Shown here: positions 1 through 8,430 of the stretch, piece by piece | Layout of the letters: each line of letters opens with the position of its first letter | Numbering within the stretch: position 1 is the stretch's first letter | Origin: Ensifer sp. LCM 4579 | GTDB taxonomy: Bacteria; Pseudomonadota; Alphaproteobacteria; Rhizobiales; Rhizobiaceae | Direction: 5' to 3' | Assembly: GCF_001854885.1 (NCBI RefSeq) | Contig: NZ_MDDV01000035.1 | Span: forward strand, 1-64,000 | DNA: 64,000 nucleotides | The notes under the pieces: model-generated | What the model was told of the DNA's origin: nothing | What the model saw: the letters and a program-made list of their open reading frames with translations, nothing else | Database searches by the model: none | Program-made: the position numbers and the translations under genes

Positions 1-174
1 CGCGAGCCACCGCGAAGGCGGTGGGCCACCGCACATCGACGGTTAAGTTAGCGCATATGGGGTTAAACCCGAGGATGCGAAAGCATCGTCCTGCGAGCCT
101 CTCCTAGCCAGACAGCCCGATCGAGCCGGTCCTATCGGCTCCTATCATCCAGACTTGGTATAAGGTCCATGAAC
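1..174. other. Left-edge intergenic DNA, no gene seen
   Basis: No convincing reading frame is seen. A short perfect hairpin (arms 7-13 and 18-24, loop GAAG) lies at the very edge. It has no T-tract, so it is not called a terminator. It may belong to a gene lying outside the window. Confidence 0.4.
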
Positions 175-717
175 CTATGCGTCGCCGGTGACGACGCCGA
201 CGAATGGCAGTTCTCGGAAGGCGTAGGCGACATCCATGCCGTAGCCGACCACAAAGTGGTCCGGGCATTCGAAGCCGACATAGTCGGCCTCCAGGTCGAT
301 CTTGCGCTTCGAGCGCTTATCGAGCAGCACCGCCACCGTCACATTGCGGGCACCGCGTTCAAAAAGCAGGTCCCTGGCAAAGCGTAGCGTGCGACCGGAC
401 TCGAGAATATCGTCGATCAGCAGCACGTCACGGTCATGCACGTCGCTGTCGATGTCTTTGGTAATCTTGACACCACTCGACTCGGTCCCTGTGCCGTAGC
501 TCGAAAGCGTGATGAATTCGACTTCCGGCGCCAGGCCGGCGTCGTGCATGGCGCGGATGAGATCGGCGGCAAAGATGAACGAGCCCTTGAGAATGGAGAT
601 GACGAGCAGGTCCTTGTGCGGCCCGCGCATGATCTCATCGGCCATCTCCCTGTTGCGCTTGGCAATCAACTCCGCACTGTAAAGAACCTCGATAGTCTTA
701 CCGCGAACGACGGGCAT
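175..717 (-). CDS. hpt: Hypoxanthine phosphoribosyltransferase
   Basis: This is a 180-residue purine-salvage enzyme that transfers phosphoribose from PRPP to hypoxanthine or guanine in the cytoplasm. The PRPP-binding motif VLLIDDILESGRTL is at about residues 98-111, LKGSF is near residue 44, and the base-specificity segment with VGYGMD is near the C-terminus. The ATG at 717 (protein starting MPVVRGKT) gives the usual family length. An in-frame TTG at 837 would add 40 residues without homology, so it was rejected. The gene lies downstream of the membrane protein at 838-1494 on the same strand with a 120-bp gap. Confidence 0.93.
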   Translation of the reverse strand: MPVVRGKTIEVLYSAELIAKRNREMADEIMRGPHKDLLVISILKGSFIFAADLIRAMHDAGLAPEVEFITLSSYGTGTESSGVKITKDIDSDVHDRDVLLIDDILESGRTLRFARDLLFERGARNVTVAVLLDKRSKRKIDLEADYVGFECPDHFVVGYGMDVAYAFRELPFVGVVTGDA

Positions 718-837
718 GCAGGTTTCTCCGGTTTGCCAGGAAGAACACCAGCCTTCCCATTTCATGTGGAAAGGGAACACATGCGAAAGAACGCTCGGGG
801 CCTCTCCTGTTCCGCTTTCAAGCGCCGAATACCACAA

Positions 838-1494
838 TCAGCGGGAAGAGGCACGGCTTTCGGCAAACGAAATACTCACCTCGGGCATTTTTCCACCCGC
901 ATAGGGCAGCCGGGCGACGAAGTGGCGACTTTCGCCGGGCGCCAAAGCCGAGCTCTCGGGCATGAGCCGCGTCGCCGTCACCTTGCGTCCGTTGCTCATC
1001 ACATCGACGACGAGAGGCGGCACCTGCTGTTCGCTGCCCGATCGGTTGTCGATCGTGGCGTAGACGGAGAGAACGCGCATGCCGCCGGCATCGCCGAGAG
1101 ACGTGGTAACGCCTTCGATCGCCAGCGGATGCGCATCGGCCTCGCCCTGGCCGCCGAGCCCGGCAATTGTCAGGAACGCGGCCAGGCCGAGAGCGAGGAC
1201 GAGGCTCGCGAAACGTCGCGCCGGCATCGCCTCCAGTTTCGTCTCGGCAAGAGACATGATTCGGTGCGGCAAGCCTTCTGCCGTCACCGTCGTCGGGTGC
1301 GACAGAGGGCGAGTTGCCGCCCTTCGGTTGTCGTTGTAGACCGGATAGGCGCTCCGCCGCGGCCCTGGCGCCAACGTCTCGAACTCGACGTCGATATATT
1401 CCAGCCGCCTGGCGGCAGCCGCAGCCGAGCGCGGCCCTCGCTCCGGTGGAAGCAAGTCGATACCGGAGGCGGTCTTCGTGCGAAATGACTGCAT
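838..1494 (-). CDS. Hypothetical single-pass membrane protein
   Basis: A 218-residue protein with a Pro/Arg-rich cytoplasmic N-terminus, one transmembrane segment at about residues 95-113, and a C-terminal extracytoplasmic domain of about 100 residues. The C-terminal domain looks like a beta-sandwich (FxLyD/DUF3426-like), which is a weak guess. The ATG at 1494 is chosen because a GGGAG ribosome site sits just upstream. The longer frame to 1596 has no such support. It is divergent from ftsEX, a position often held in alphaproteobacteria by zinc-ribbon/DUF3426 proteins, but no CxxC zinc ribbon is visible here. Confidence 0.7.
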   Translation of the reverse strand: MQSFRTKTASGIDLLPPERGPRSAAAAARRLEYIDVEFETLAPGPRRSAYPVYNDNRRAATRPLSHPTTVTAEGLPHRIMSLAETKLEAMPARRFASLVLALGLAAFLTIAGLGGQGEADAHPLAIEGVTTSLGDAGGMRVLSVYATIDNRSGSEQQVPPLVVDVMSNGRKVTATRLMPESSALAPGESRHFVARLPYAGGKMPEVSISFAESRASSR

Positions 1495-1657
1495 GACGAT
1501 CTCCCGTCGCGGCGCCGCGCCTTTGATGAAGCGGCCGAGGTTCGCTCCGGCAAATGCCCACAAGAAACAAGGCATTGCATGAAACCCTGACGACACGTAA
1601 ACGGAAATGGTTAATGTTTCGGAAAGAGCCGCGAAAGCGGCGCCTTTTCATGGAAAA

Positions 1658-1674
1658 TTAACGGCCGTTTAACC
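1658..1674. promoter_or_regulatory. Candidate CtrA-binding site
   Basis: TTAA (1658-1661), exactly seven bases, then TTAACC (1669-1674), matching the full CtrA consensus TTAA-N7-TTAA. It lies in the 337-bp divergent gap between the membrane protein gene (start 1494) and ftsE (start 1832). Nothing else, including no small gene, was recognised in that gap. Control of ftsEX by CtrA is an inference. Confidence 0.55.
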
Positions 1675-1831
1675 ATGATGCGGCCCTCGGTTTTGCATTG
1701 GCAGGCGCGCTGTCCTACTGCATGGTCCTGATCTCCATTTGGGGACCGGAAACGTGCAGCGGAGCGTGACGCCGCCGTTCCGACCGAGTAGCCGCGGATA
1801 TCAGGTCGTGACGAGAGACTGGGCTGTCCCG

Positions 1832-2491
1832 TTGATTCATTTCGAAAATGTCGGACTGCGCTATGGCATGGGACCGGAAATCCTCCGGGACTTGACCTTC
1901 GATATTCCGCGCCGGTCCTTTCAGTTTCTGACGGGGCCCTCCGGGGCGGGCAAAACGACCTTGCTTCGCCTGCTCTTCCTCTCGTTGAAGCCGACGCGCG
2001 GTCTCATTCGTATGTTCGATCGCAACATTTCCTCCATCCCACGCGAGGAATTCCCGATGCTGCGTCGCCGTGTCGGCATCGTTTTCCAGGACTTCCGTTT
2101 GCTCGATCATCTGACGACCTACGAGAATGTCGCCCTGCCGCTGAGGGTGCGGGGGAAGGACGAGGCCGCCTACCGCTCCGACGTGCTGGAGCTTTTGAAA
2201 TGGGTCGGCCTCGGCGAGCGCATCAATGTACTGCCGCCAGTGCTTTCCGGCGGCGAAAAGCAGCGCGCCGCGATCGCGCGGGCCCTGATCGACCGGCCGG
2301 AAATTCTGCTCGCCGATGAGCCGACCGGCAATGTCGACCCTCCGATGGCACGCCGGCTCCTCAACCTGTTCCTCGAGCTGAACCGGCTCGGAACCGCGGT
2401 GGTGATCGCCACCCACGACCTGTCGCTGATGGATCAGGTGGAGGCCAGGCGCATGATCTTGTCACAGGGGCGGCTCGACATCTATGAATGA
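1832..2491 (+). CDS. ftsE: Cell-division ABC ATPase FtsE
   Basis: A 219-residue ATPase that with FtsX controls peptidoglycan hydrolases at the septum. Walker A GPSGAGKT is at residues 35-42, the Q-loop Gln at 86, the signature LSGGEKQ at 138-144, Walker B ILLADEP at 158-164 and the H-loop His at 195. The start is uncertain. The TTG at 1832 gives the standard family N-terminus (MIHFENVGLRYG), while a GTG at 1808 adds eight residues. Neither has a strong ribosome site. The 3' end overlaps ftsX by 8 bp, so the pair is translationally coupled. Confidence 0.93.
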   Translation: MIHFENVGLRYGMGPEILRDLTFDIPRRSFQFLTGPSGAGKTTLLRLLFLSLKPTRGLIRMFDRNISSIPREEFPMLRRRVGIVFQDFRLLDHLTTYENVALPLRVRGKDEAAYRSDVLELLKWVGLGERINVLPPVLSGGEKQRAAIARALIDRPEILLADEPTGNVDPPMARRLLNLFLELNRLGTAVVIATHDLSLMDQVEARRMILSQGRLDIYE

Positions 2492-3491
2492 ACAGCGCCC
2501 CCGCCGTGAAGCCGATCCGCCGCAGCCGCAGCGCCGCGCCGAGATGCGCGTGCGCCCCACCGGTCCGATCGTCCCCTCGGCCAATGTTTCCGGCAATGCG
2601 CTGATGTGCGTCATCGCCATCATGTCCTTCCTCGCCTGCCTGACGCTCGGCGGCGTCAGCATGGTGCGGGCGACGGCGCAAAGCTGGCAATCGCAGATCT
2701 CCCGGGAAATCACCATTCAGATCAAGCCGGACGACAATCTCGACATGGAGAAGGCGCTCGCCGACGCACGCGATCTCGCATTGACCTTCTCCGGCACGAC
2801 GGGCGGATCGATCATCGACCGCGCGGCGACGGCGCGGCTCCTGGAGCCCTGGCTCGGCGGCGGTCTCGACCTCGACGAACTGCCGGTGCCGCGACTGGTG
2901 GTGATCACGATCGACGAGAACGATCCGCCGGATTTCGCCGCCATGCGCCAGGCGCTGACGGAGATGATACCGCAGGCCTTCCTCGACGATCACCGCACCT
3001 GGGTCGACCGCCTCGTAACGATGGCGAACACCACCGCGATGATCGGCAGCGGCGTCCTGACGCTCGTCTTCTCGGCGATGGTGCTGACGGTCGTCTTCGC
3101 GACGCGGGGCGCGCTTTCCGGAAATCGCCACATCGTCGAGGTCCTGCATTTCGTAGGCGCGGAAGCCGGCTTCGTCGCCTCCGAATTCCAGAAGCACTTT
3201 TTGAGGATCAGCCTGAAGGGCGCCGGCGCCGGCGGGCTTCTCGCAGCCCTCTCCTTCGCAATCGCCAGCTTCTGGCAATCGCAGACCCTCGCCACCCCCG
3301 AAACCGATCAGGCGACCGCCCTCTTCGGCACATTCTCGATCGGCTATACCGGCTATCTCGGCATCTTTGCGATTATCCTCGTCATCGCCCTGTTGACGAC
3401 GCTGACGGCACGGCTCACCGTCATGCGGACCATCTATGAAATCGACCTGATCCGGTCGGACCCCGGGCGGACCGATACTTTCCAGGGCTGA
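2484..3491 (+). CDS. ftsX: Cell-division permease-like protein FtsX
   Basis: A 335-residue inner-membrane partner of FtsE. It has a Pro/Arg-rich cytoplasmic N-terminus (residues 1-35), a first membrane segment at about 38-60, a periplasmic domain up to about 185, then three further membrane segments in the C-terminal half. This is the FtsX four-helix plan. The ATG lies inside the ftsE stop region (8-bp overlap). No sign of truncation was seen. Confidence 0.92.
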   Translation: MNEQRPRREADPPQPQRRAEMRVRPTGPIVPSANVSGNALMCVIAIMSFLACLTLGGVSMVRATAQSWQSQISREITIQIKPDDNLDMEKALADARDLALTFSGTTGGSIIDRAATARLLEPWLGGGLDLDELPVPRLVVITIDENDPPDFAAMRQALTEMIPQAFLDDHRTWVDRLVTMANTTAMIGSGVLTLVFSAMVLTVVFATRGALSGNRHIVEVLHFVGAEAGFVASEFQKHFLRISLKGAGAGGLLAALSFAIASFWQSQTLATPETDQATALFGTFSIGYTGYLGIFAIILVIALLTTLTARLTVMRTIYEIDLIRSDPGRTDTFQG

Positions 3492-3527
3492 GCAGGTTCC
3501 GCAAAGACCGAAAAATCGGACCGGATT

Positions 3528-3687
3528 GTCGGAAAGCTCAATGCGCAGATTCAAAGATTGACAGGTCTGAAGAGACGCGCAGCGCTGGGCGTCACCCGAA
3601 ATGTACAGCGGTTTTAGGGCAACGACATGCACAAAAACAAGACTTAAAGCGCGTCGCACAAGTGCCTTTGATCGCGAGGCGCTTAAG
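3528..3687. repeat. Degenerate mosaic-repeat remnant with inverted repeat
   Basis: The 286-bp gap between ftsX and the next gene holds a decayed copy of the window's mosaic repeat (about 3528-3600, with an 'agagacgcgcagcgctg' core). It also holds an imperfect inverted repeat, CTTAAAGCGC at 3643-3652 against GCGCTTAAG at 3679-3687. No coding capacity is seen. Confidence 0.4.
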
Positions 3688-3777
3688 GTCTTGGCAGAAT
3701 GGAGGTCGTTGGAGCGGTGATTCGCCCGCCTTTGATCTATTCCCTGCCGTAAAGGGCGGCTATGTGAGAGAATCACG

Positions 3778-4500
3778 ATGGTTGAGGAGCTTCGCGGGAA
3801 CCGAATGGCCGAAAAAGGCAAATGGCGAGACAGGGCAGCGCACCGCCGCCGGTCCCGCAGCCGGCTGCGGAGAATTCTGCGCCGAAGCTTTTTCGTCCTG
3901 GTTTCCTTCCTCGGCCTCTTCATTGCCGGCTTTCTGCAATTTGCCGACACCGTCGCCTCGTTGCAGCCGCCGCTCGCGCCCAAGGCCGATGCAATCATCG
4001 TCTTGACCGGCGGTTTCCAGCGGATCGACCAAGGGGTCGAACTCTTGAAGACCGGCGCCGGCAAACGGCTTCTCATCTCCGGCGTTCACCCCGCGACGAC
4101 CGGGAGTCAGATCCGCCGCAACACGCAGAGCTCGACCGCTCTCTTCAAATGCTGCGTGGATATCGGGCACCAGGCGATCGACACGACGGGCAATGCGACC
4201 GAGGCCTCGCAATGGATTCTCGATCGCGGTTACCGGAGCGTCCTCGTCGTCACCAACAACTATCACATGCCCCGCAGCCTGCTCGAACTGCGCCGTGCCC
4301 GGCCGGAAACGGAGTTCATTGCCTACCCGGTCGTCAACTCCGATCTCAAGTCGAGCAACTGGCTGCGCAATCCGCTGTTCCTGAAGGCCATATTGCTCGA
4401 ATACGCCAAATATTCCATTGCGTCGCTGCGTGACCTGGCCGGTTCCCATTCCGAAAACCGGCCCAGGACCGTGTCCTCACAGAGAACGCCGGCCGAATAG
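3778..4500 (+). CDS. YdcF/SanA family (DUF218) membrane protein
   Basis: A 240-residue protein with an Arg-rich N-terminus, one membrane anchor at about residues 36-58, and a DUF218 (YdcF/SanA/ElyC) domain. The domain shows ADAIIVLTGG near the start, a TGNATEAS motif and TNNYHMPRS, which form the conserved pocket of the family. Members act at the envelope and are linked to cell-wall or lipid-carrier homeostasis, but the exact activity is not established. GAGAG upstream of the ATG supports the start. It precedes plsC by 78 bp on the same strand. Confidence 0.87.
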   Translation: MVEELRGNRMAEKGKWRDRAAHRRRSRSRLRRILRRSFFVLVSFLGLFIAGFLQFADTVASLQPPLAPKADAIIVLTGGFQRIDQGVELLKTGAGKRLLISGVHPATTGSQIRRNTQSSTALFKCCVDIGHQAIDTTGNATEASQWILDRGYRSVLVVTNNYHMPRSLLELRRARPETEFIAYPVVNSDLKSSNWLRNPLFLKAILLEYAKYSIASLRDLAGSHSENRPRTVSSQRTPAE

Positions 4501-4578
4501 CCAAAGAACAGTTTTCCTTCGAGCGGGTTTCGTGTAGGCAGCGGCCGAAAGCCTTGCATCCGCACGAGAGCCTGCCTG

Positions 4579-5358
4579 ATGATCATCCTGCGTTCGATCT
4601 TCTTCAATCTGGTCTTCTACGCCAATCTGATCGCGCAGATGATCGTGATGACGCCGGTCTATTTTCTCTTGCCGCGCAAGGCGTCCTGGATCGTGCCGAA
4701 GAACTGGGTGCGCAGCAATCACTGGCTAATGGAGAAGATTGTCGGCACGACCTTCGAGATCGAGGGCCTGGAGAACATTCCGACGGGCTCCTATATATTC
4801 GCGCCGAAGCACCAGTCTTTTTGGGACACCTACGCGCTTCTGCCCTGGCTCGATGATCCGTTCTACATCCTGAAGCGCGAGCTCACCTGGATACCGCTCT
4901 TCGGCTGGTACGTCATCAAGCAGCGGATGGTGCCGGTAAACCGTGCCGCGCGGGGCAAGGCCATGTCCGCCGTGATGGAGCGCACCAAACGGGAACTGGC
5001 AACCGGGCGTCAGTTGATCATCTACCCGGAAGGAACGCGCCGCCCGCCGGGGGCACCGCCGGAATACAAATACGGGATCGCTCGGCTCTATCGGGACCTG
5101 CAGGTGCCGGTCGTCCCCATCGCCATGCATCCGGGCCTGTTCTGGCCGAGGCGCAAATTCCTGCGCTTCCCCGGCCATTTCAAGGTGCGTATCCTGCCGC
5201 CGATCGAGCCCGGCATCGACCCGGACGCCTTCCTTAAGAAACTGGTGGAAGTTACCGAGGCCGCCAGCGACGAGCTTCTCGTCGAGACGGTCCGGAACAA
5301 TCCGCATGTGCCGCTGCCGGCTACGGCCAAACGGAGGCTGCGCGAGCTTGGCGCGTGA
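4579..5358 (+). CDS. plsC: 1-acyl-sn-glycerol-3-phosphate acyltransferase
   Basis: A 259-residue membrane enzyme that acylates lysophosphatidic acid to phosphatidic acid in phospholipid synthesis. The catalytic HX4D motif HQSFWD is at residues 78-83 and the substrate-binding EGTR at 151-154, with a hydrophobic N-terminus (about 5-30). The start MIILRSIF agrees with family length. It probably shares a transcript with the upstream YdcF-type gene. In-family paralogues such as ornithine-lipid OlsA are an alternative. Confidence 0.9.
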   Translation: MIILRSIFFNLVFYANLIAQMIVMTPVYFLLPRKASWIVPKNWVRSNHWLMEKIVGTTFEIEGLENIPTGSYIFAPKHQSFWDTYALLPWLDDPFYILKRELTWIPLFGWYVIKQRMVPVNRAARGKAMSAVMERTKRELATGRQLIIYPEGTRRPPGAPPEYKYGIARLYRDLQVPVVPIAMHPGLFWPRRKFLRFPGHFKVRILPPIEPGIDPDAFLKKLVEVTEAASDELLVETVRNNPHVPLPATAKRRLRELGA

Positions 5359-5388
5359 GAGAGAGGCATGACACCGCCGAGTTCCTAT

Positions 5389-5455
5389 GCAGCGCCGCGC
5401 GTCCTTCAGACGCACAAAGAACTATATCTCTTTGAATCTATGCGTAGTGCTGTCC
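5389..5455. repeat. Palindromic mosaic intergenic repeat
   Basis: A copy of the repeat family with the core 'agcgccgcgcgt' followed by 'cagacgc' and 'ctttgaatct'. It overlaps the last ten or so codons of the convergent chaC-type gene, so the repeat supplies the protein's C-terminus. Confidence 0.7.
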
Positions 5456-5994
5456 GAAAGGACTCCGTTCGAGAGGTCGGCGGCGACCTCTTCGAGCCAC
5501 TGGTCGCGGATGCCCATCTCCCGCAGATGGGCCAGCGTATTGAGCACGTATTCGCTGTTCGCACCCGACCTGCCGACCGCGACGGCGACCGTTGCCGCCG
5601 CTTCCGCCGGTGTCCGACTGCCGGCATATTGCGCGTGATCGCGGTCGACCACATAGGCAAGCGCCGGCACGCGACGCCCGTCCATAAGTTGCACCGGCAT
5701 GAACCTTTCCTTGTAGACGCGCGTCACCAGCTCCCGTTCGCGCAGATACTCGATCACCTCCGCCTTATCGGAGAGCTCGACGCGAAAGGCAGTGCCGATG
5801 CAGGAGCCGCCATAGTCGAGACCGAGCACCAGGCCCGGTCGCTGCTCGGTGCCGCGGTGCACCCAGGAATGCACGCACAGGGAGCGGCGATAGCCGAAAG
5901 CGCGGGCGGTCCACTTCTCCTCGAAGCGGAACCCCGGATTCCACATCAACGATCCGTAGCCAAAGACCCAAAATTCGTCCATATCCGCTGCCAT
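5422..5994 (-). CDS. ChaC-type gamma-glutamylcyclotransferase
   Basis: A 190-residue protein of the ChaC family, which cleaves glutathione to 5-oxoproline and Cys-Gly. The signature FGYGSLMW is at residues 11-18, and the conserved RGTEQRPGLVLGLD and YLREREL segments (the latter carrying the expected catalytic Glu) are present. The ATG at 5994 was chosen; an ATG four codons in (5982) is equally possible. The last residues, after about 178, are encoded by an intergenic mosaic repeat and are not family sequence. Confidence 0.88.
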   Translation of the reverse strand: MAADMDEFWVFGYGSLMWNPGFRFEEKWTARAFGYRRSLCVHSWVHRGTEQRPGLVLGLDYGGSCIGTAFRVELSDKAEVIEYLRERELVTRVYKERFMPVQLMDGRRVPALAYVVDRDHAQYAGSRTPAEAAATVAVAVGRSGANSEYVLNTLAHLREMGIRDQWLEEVAADLSNGVLSDSTTHRFKEI

Positions 5995-6039
5995 TCAACA
6001 TGCTGCCGGCCCCCGAAAAGGGCATCGAGGTGAGCGACG

Positions 6040-6145
6040 GCCTGCTGCATGTCTCCTTGATCGCCCTCGATTTGTCGACGAAGGCATGCAGCAATCCAAA
6101 TTGCTACAGCAATCTTTGCGCGTCTGATAAGACGCGGCGCTGTAG
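6040..6145. repeat. Mosaic repeat, left member of an inverted pair
   Basis: It contains an outer hairpin (TGCTGCATG matched by CATGCAGCA), then the core 'gctacagcaatctttgcgc' and 'gacgcggcgctgtag'. It faces the copy at 6210-6318 in opposite orientation, 65 bp away. Together they fill most of the 440-bp gap between the chaC-type and DUF2125 genes. No gene is seen in the gap. Confidence 0.75.
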
Positions 6146-6209
6146 TGGACCTTTTAGAGCGGGATGTTGGCAGGTGTGAAGCGGTTTCCGCCTTCTTTCG
6201 TCCCAATTC

Positions 6210-6318
6210 TCTACAGCGCCGCGCGTCTCATTAGACGCGCAAAGGTCGCTGTAGCACTTTGAATTGCTGCATGTCTTTGTCCTTTAATCGAGGGCGATTA
6301 AAGGAGATATGCAGTAGG
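6210..6318. repeat. Mosaic repeat, right member of an inverted pair
   Basis: The reverse-oriented copy runs from 'ctacagcgccgcgcgtc' through 'gacgcgcaaaggtcgctgtag' to a terminal stem-loop (CTTTAATC matched by GATTAAAG). It is the mirror image of 6040-6145, and the pair can fold into one long cruciform. Confidence 0.8.
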
Positions 6319-6434
6319 ATGCATGCGGGCTGAAGAGAAAGCCGCCTGCTGCATCGGAGGAAAATCAGTTTGCGGGACCGGAATCGGCCACAGAAATGCG
6401 AGTTCCGCCGAAGCAATTGGAGCATGCGAGTACC

Positions 6435-7448
6435 ATGACGATGACCGAGGTCGCCAAGGAATCACGCGCCGGCAGAAGATTACTCTGGCTTACGGCGGGC
6501 GTCGTGCTGGTGACCAGCCTCTATTCGGCTGGCTGGTTCCTGGCGGCGGACCAGATCGAAAAGCGCCTGCCGGCCTATCTTGCAGAGAACCGGAAGGCCG
6601 GCCTTGGCGGCGAATGCGGGGATATGGAGGTGCGCGGCTTTCCATTTCGACTTGGCCTCTTCTGCGAAAACGTTCGCCTCGACGACGCCCGCTATGGCGC
6701 CTCCGCCTCCTTCGGGGCGCTGAGGTCCGCCGCACAGGTCTACCAGCCCGGCCGCGCCGTCATCGAACTCGACGGGCCGGCGGAAATCCGCGTCTCGCCG
6801 GACATTTCGATCTCGGCCGATTGGACGCTGCTGCATGCAAGTCTTGCGGCAACGCTTGCCGGCGTCGATCGCACCTCGCTTGCCTATGACAATCTGACGG
6901 GCGCGGTTCGCTCGCCGCTGTCGGCAAAGGGCCTCAACTTCGGCGCCAATCATGGGGAACTGCATTTGCGCCAGAACGGCGACGACCTCGATGCGGCCCT
7001 GAGCGTCGACAAGCTCGACTTGCGCCCCGAGGATGGCCAGAGCCTCGCTCGGCCGGCCGATATCGCTGCGGATTTCACATTCACGGGCAAGGCCGATTGG
7101 CTCCTGGGCGCCTCGCTTGCGCCGCATGCGCTATGCGGCACGGCGGGCGAGCTGCGCCAGCTGGCGCTGGACCTGGGGGACGGAATGAGCGCCAAGCTTT
7201 CCGGCCCCTTTTCCGTCAATGAGCAGGGGCTCATTTCCGGCGAGTTCTCCCTGACTGTGATGGGCATCGGCGCCTGGCGCGACAGCCTGGCGAAAGCCGT
7301 TCCCGAGGAGACGGATCTCATCAACAACGTCGCCAATATGCTGACGGCGCTTGCCGGCGGCAAGGACAAGGCGACCGTCAAGCTCAACGTACGAGACGGC
7401 ACCGCCTTCCTCGCCTTCGTTCCCATCGGGGTGCTGCCGGCGTTATAG
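6435..7448 (+). CDS. DUF2125 domain protein
   Basis: A 337-residue protein with one N-terminal membrane segment (about residues 14-34), then the DUF2125 domain. The domain includes the conserved EVRGFPFRLGLFCENVRL-type segment near residues 64-80 and is predicted to face the periplasm. Function is unknown in the family. The ATG at 6435 was chosen; an in-frame ATG at 6396 would add 13 residues. The gene is convergent with tyrC. Confidence 0.82.
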   Translation: MTMTEVAKESRAGRRLLWLTAGVVLVTSLYSAGWFLAADQIEKRLPAYLAENRKAGLGGECGDMEVRGFPFRLGLFCENVRLDDARYGASASFGALRSAAQVYQPGRAVIELDGPAEIRVSPDISISADWTLLHASLAATLAGVDRTSLAYDNLTGAVRSPLSAKGLNFGANHGELHLRQNGDDLDAALSVDKLDLRPEDGQSLARPADIAADFTFTGKADWLLGASLAPHALCGTAGELRQLALDLGDGMSAKLSGPFSVNEQGLISGEFSLTVMGIGAWRDSLAKAVPEETDLINNVANMLTALAGGKDKATVKLNVRDGTAFLAFVPIGVLPAL

Positions 7449-7503
7449 GCGGGGGGCGGCGCCGCAGCATCCGCGATGCCGACAATCAAATCGGAACCGG
7501 CGT

Positions 7504-8430
7504 CTATTTCTGATCCATGGCATGCCGGCCGAAGTCCGGCATGGGCGTGTCCTGGCCGGCCTGGATGATCGAGCGACGGATGGCCCGCGTGCGGGTGAAG
7601 AGATCGAACAGCTTGTCACCGTCGCCCCAGCGGATCGCGCGCTGCAGCGAAGCCAGGTCCTCGGAGAACCGCGCGAGCATTTCCAGGATCGCATCCTTGT
7701 TGTGCAGGCAGACGTCCCGCCACATGGTCGGGTCCGAAGCCGCAAGGCGGGTGAAATCGCGGAAGCCGGAGGCGGAGTATTTGATCACTTCGGACGCGGT
7801 GACCGCTTCCAGATCGTCGGCCGTTCCGACGATGTTGTAGGCGATGATGTGCGGCAGATGCGAGACGATGGCCAGCACCTTGTCGTGATGCTCCGCGTCC
7901 ATTTCCTCGACCATGGAACCCAATGTTTCCCAGAAGAGCCGCAGCCGCGCGACGGCTTCCTCGTCCGCACCCGCAGGCGGCGTCAGAATGCACCAGCGGC
8001 CGCGGAAAAGCCCGGCAAAGCCGGCATCCGGACCGGAATGCTCCGTGCCGGCGATCGGATGGCCGGGGATGAAATGCACGCTCTTGGGCAGATGCGGTGC
8101 CATCTGCCCGATCACCGAACCCTTGGTCGAGCCGACATCGGTAACGATCGCGCCCGGTTTCAGATGCGGGGCGATTTCCGCCGCGACGGCCCCGGAGGCC
8201 CCGACCGGGACCGAGACGATGACGAGATCGGCATCCTTGACCGCTTCGGCGGCCGAAAGTGCATAACGGTCGCCAAGACCGAGCTCGCCCGCACGCTTCA
8301 GGGTGGCTTCGCTGCGCGTCGAAACGACGATGGTGCCGGCGAGTTGCTTCTCCCGGATATCGCGTGCGATCGACGAGCCGATCAGGCCGATCCCGACAAG
8401 CGCGATGGTTTCGAACTGCTGAGCCATCAT
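7504..8430 (-). CDS. tyrC: Prephenate/arogenate dehydrogenase (TyrC)
   Basis: A 308-residue NAD(P)-dependent dehydrogenase of the TyrA family that makes the tyrosine precursor by oxidative decarboxylation of prephenate or arogenate. The Rossmann motif GIGLIGSS is at residues 13-20 and the catalytic-His region [11 protein letters not shown] near residue 123. The enzyme is monofunctional, with no chorismate mutase domain. It overlaps hisC by 4 bp (ATGA), so the two aromatic-amino-acid genes form an operon. Confidence 0.93.
   Translation of the reverse strand: MMAQQFETIALVGIGLIGSSIARDIREKQLAGTIVVSTRSEATLKRAGELGLGDRYALSAAEAVKDADLVIVSVPVGASGAVAAEIAPHLKPGAIVTDVGSTKGSVIGQMAPHLPKSVHFIPGHPIAGTEHSGPDAGFAGLFRGRWCILTPPAGADEEAVARLRLFWETLGSMVEEMDAEHHDKVLAIVSHLPHIIAYNIVGTADDLEAVTASEVIKYSASGFRDFTRLAASDPTMWRDVCLHNKDAILEMLARFSEDLASLQRAIRWGDGDKLFDLFTRTRAIRRSIIQAGQDTPMPDFGRHAMDQK

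Noticed and set aside
436-1488. A 350-codon frame on the plus strand across hpt and the membrane gene
   Set aside because: It is the antisense shadow of two well-supported minus-strand genes, with no ribosome site and no family resemblance. GC-rich third positions keep antisense frames open.
2361-4076. A 571-codon minus-strand frame opposite ftsEX
   Set aside because: Its Arg/Asp/His-rich composition is typical of the reverse strand of GC-rich genes, and it spans ftsX and an intergenic repeat.
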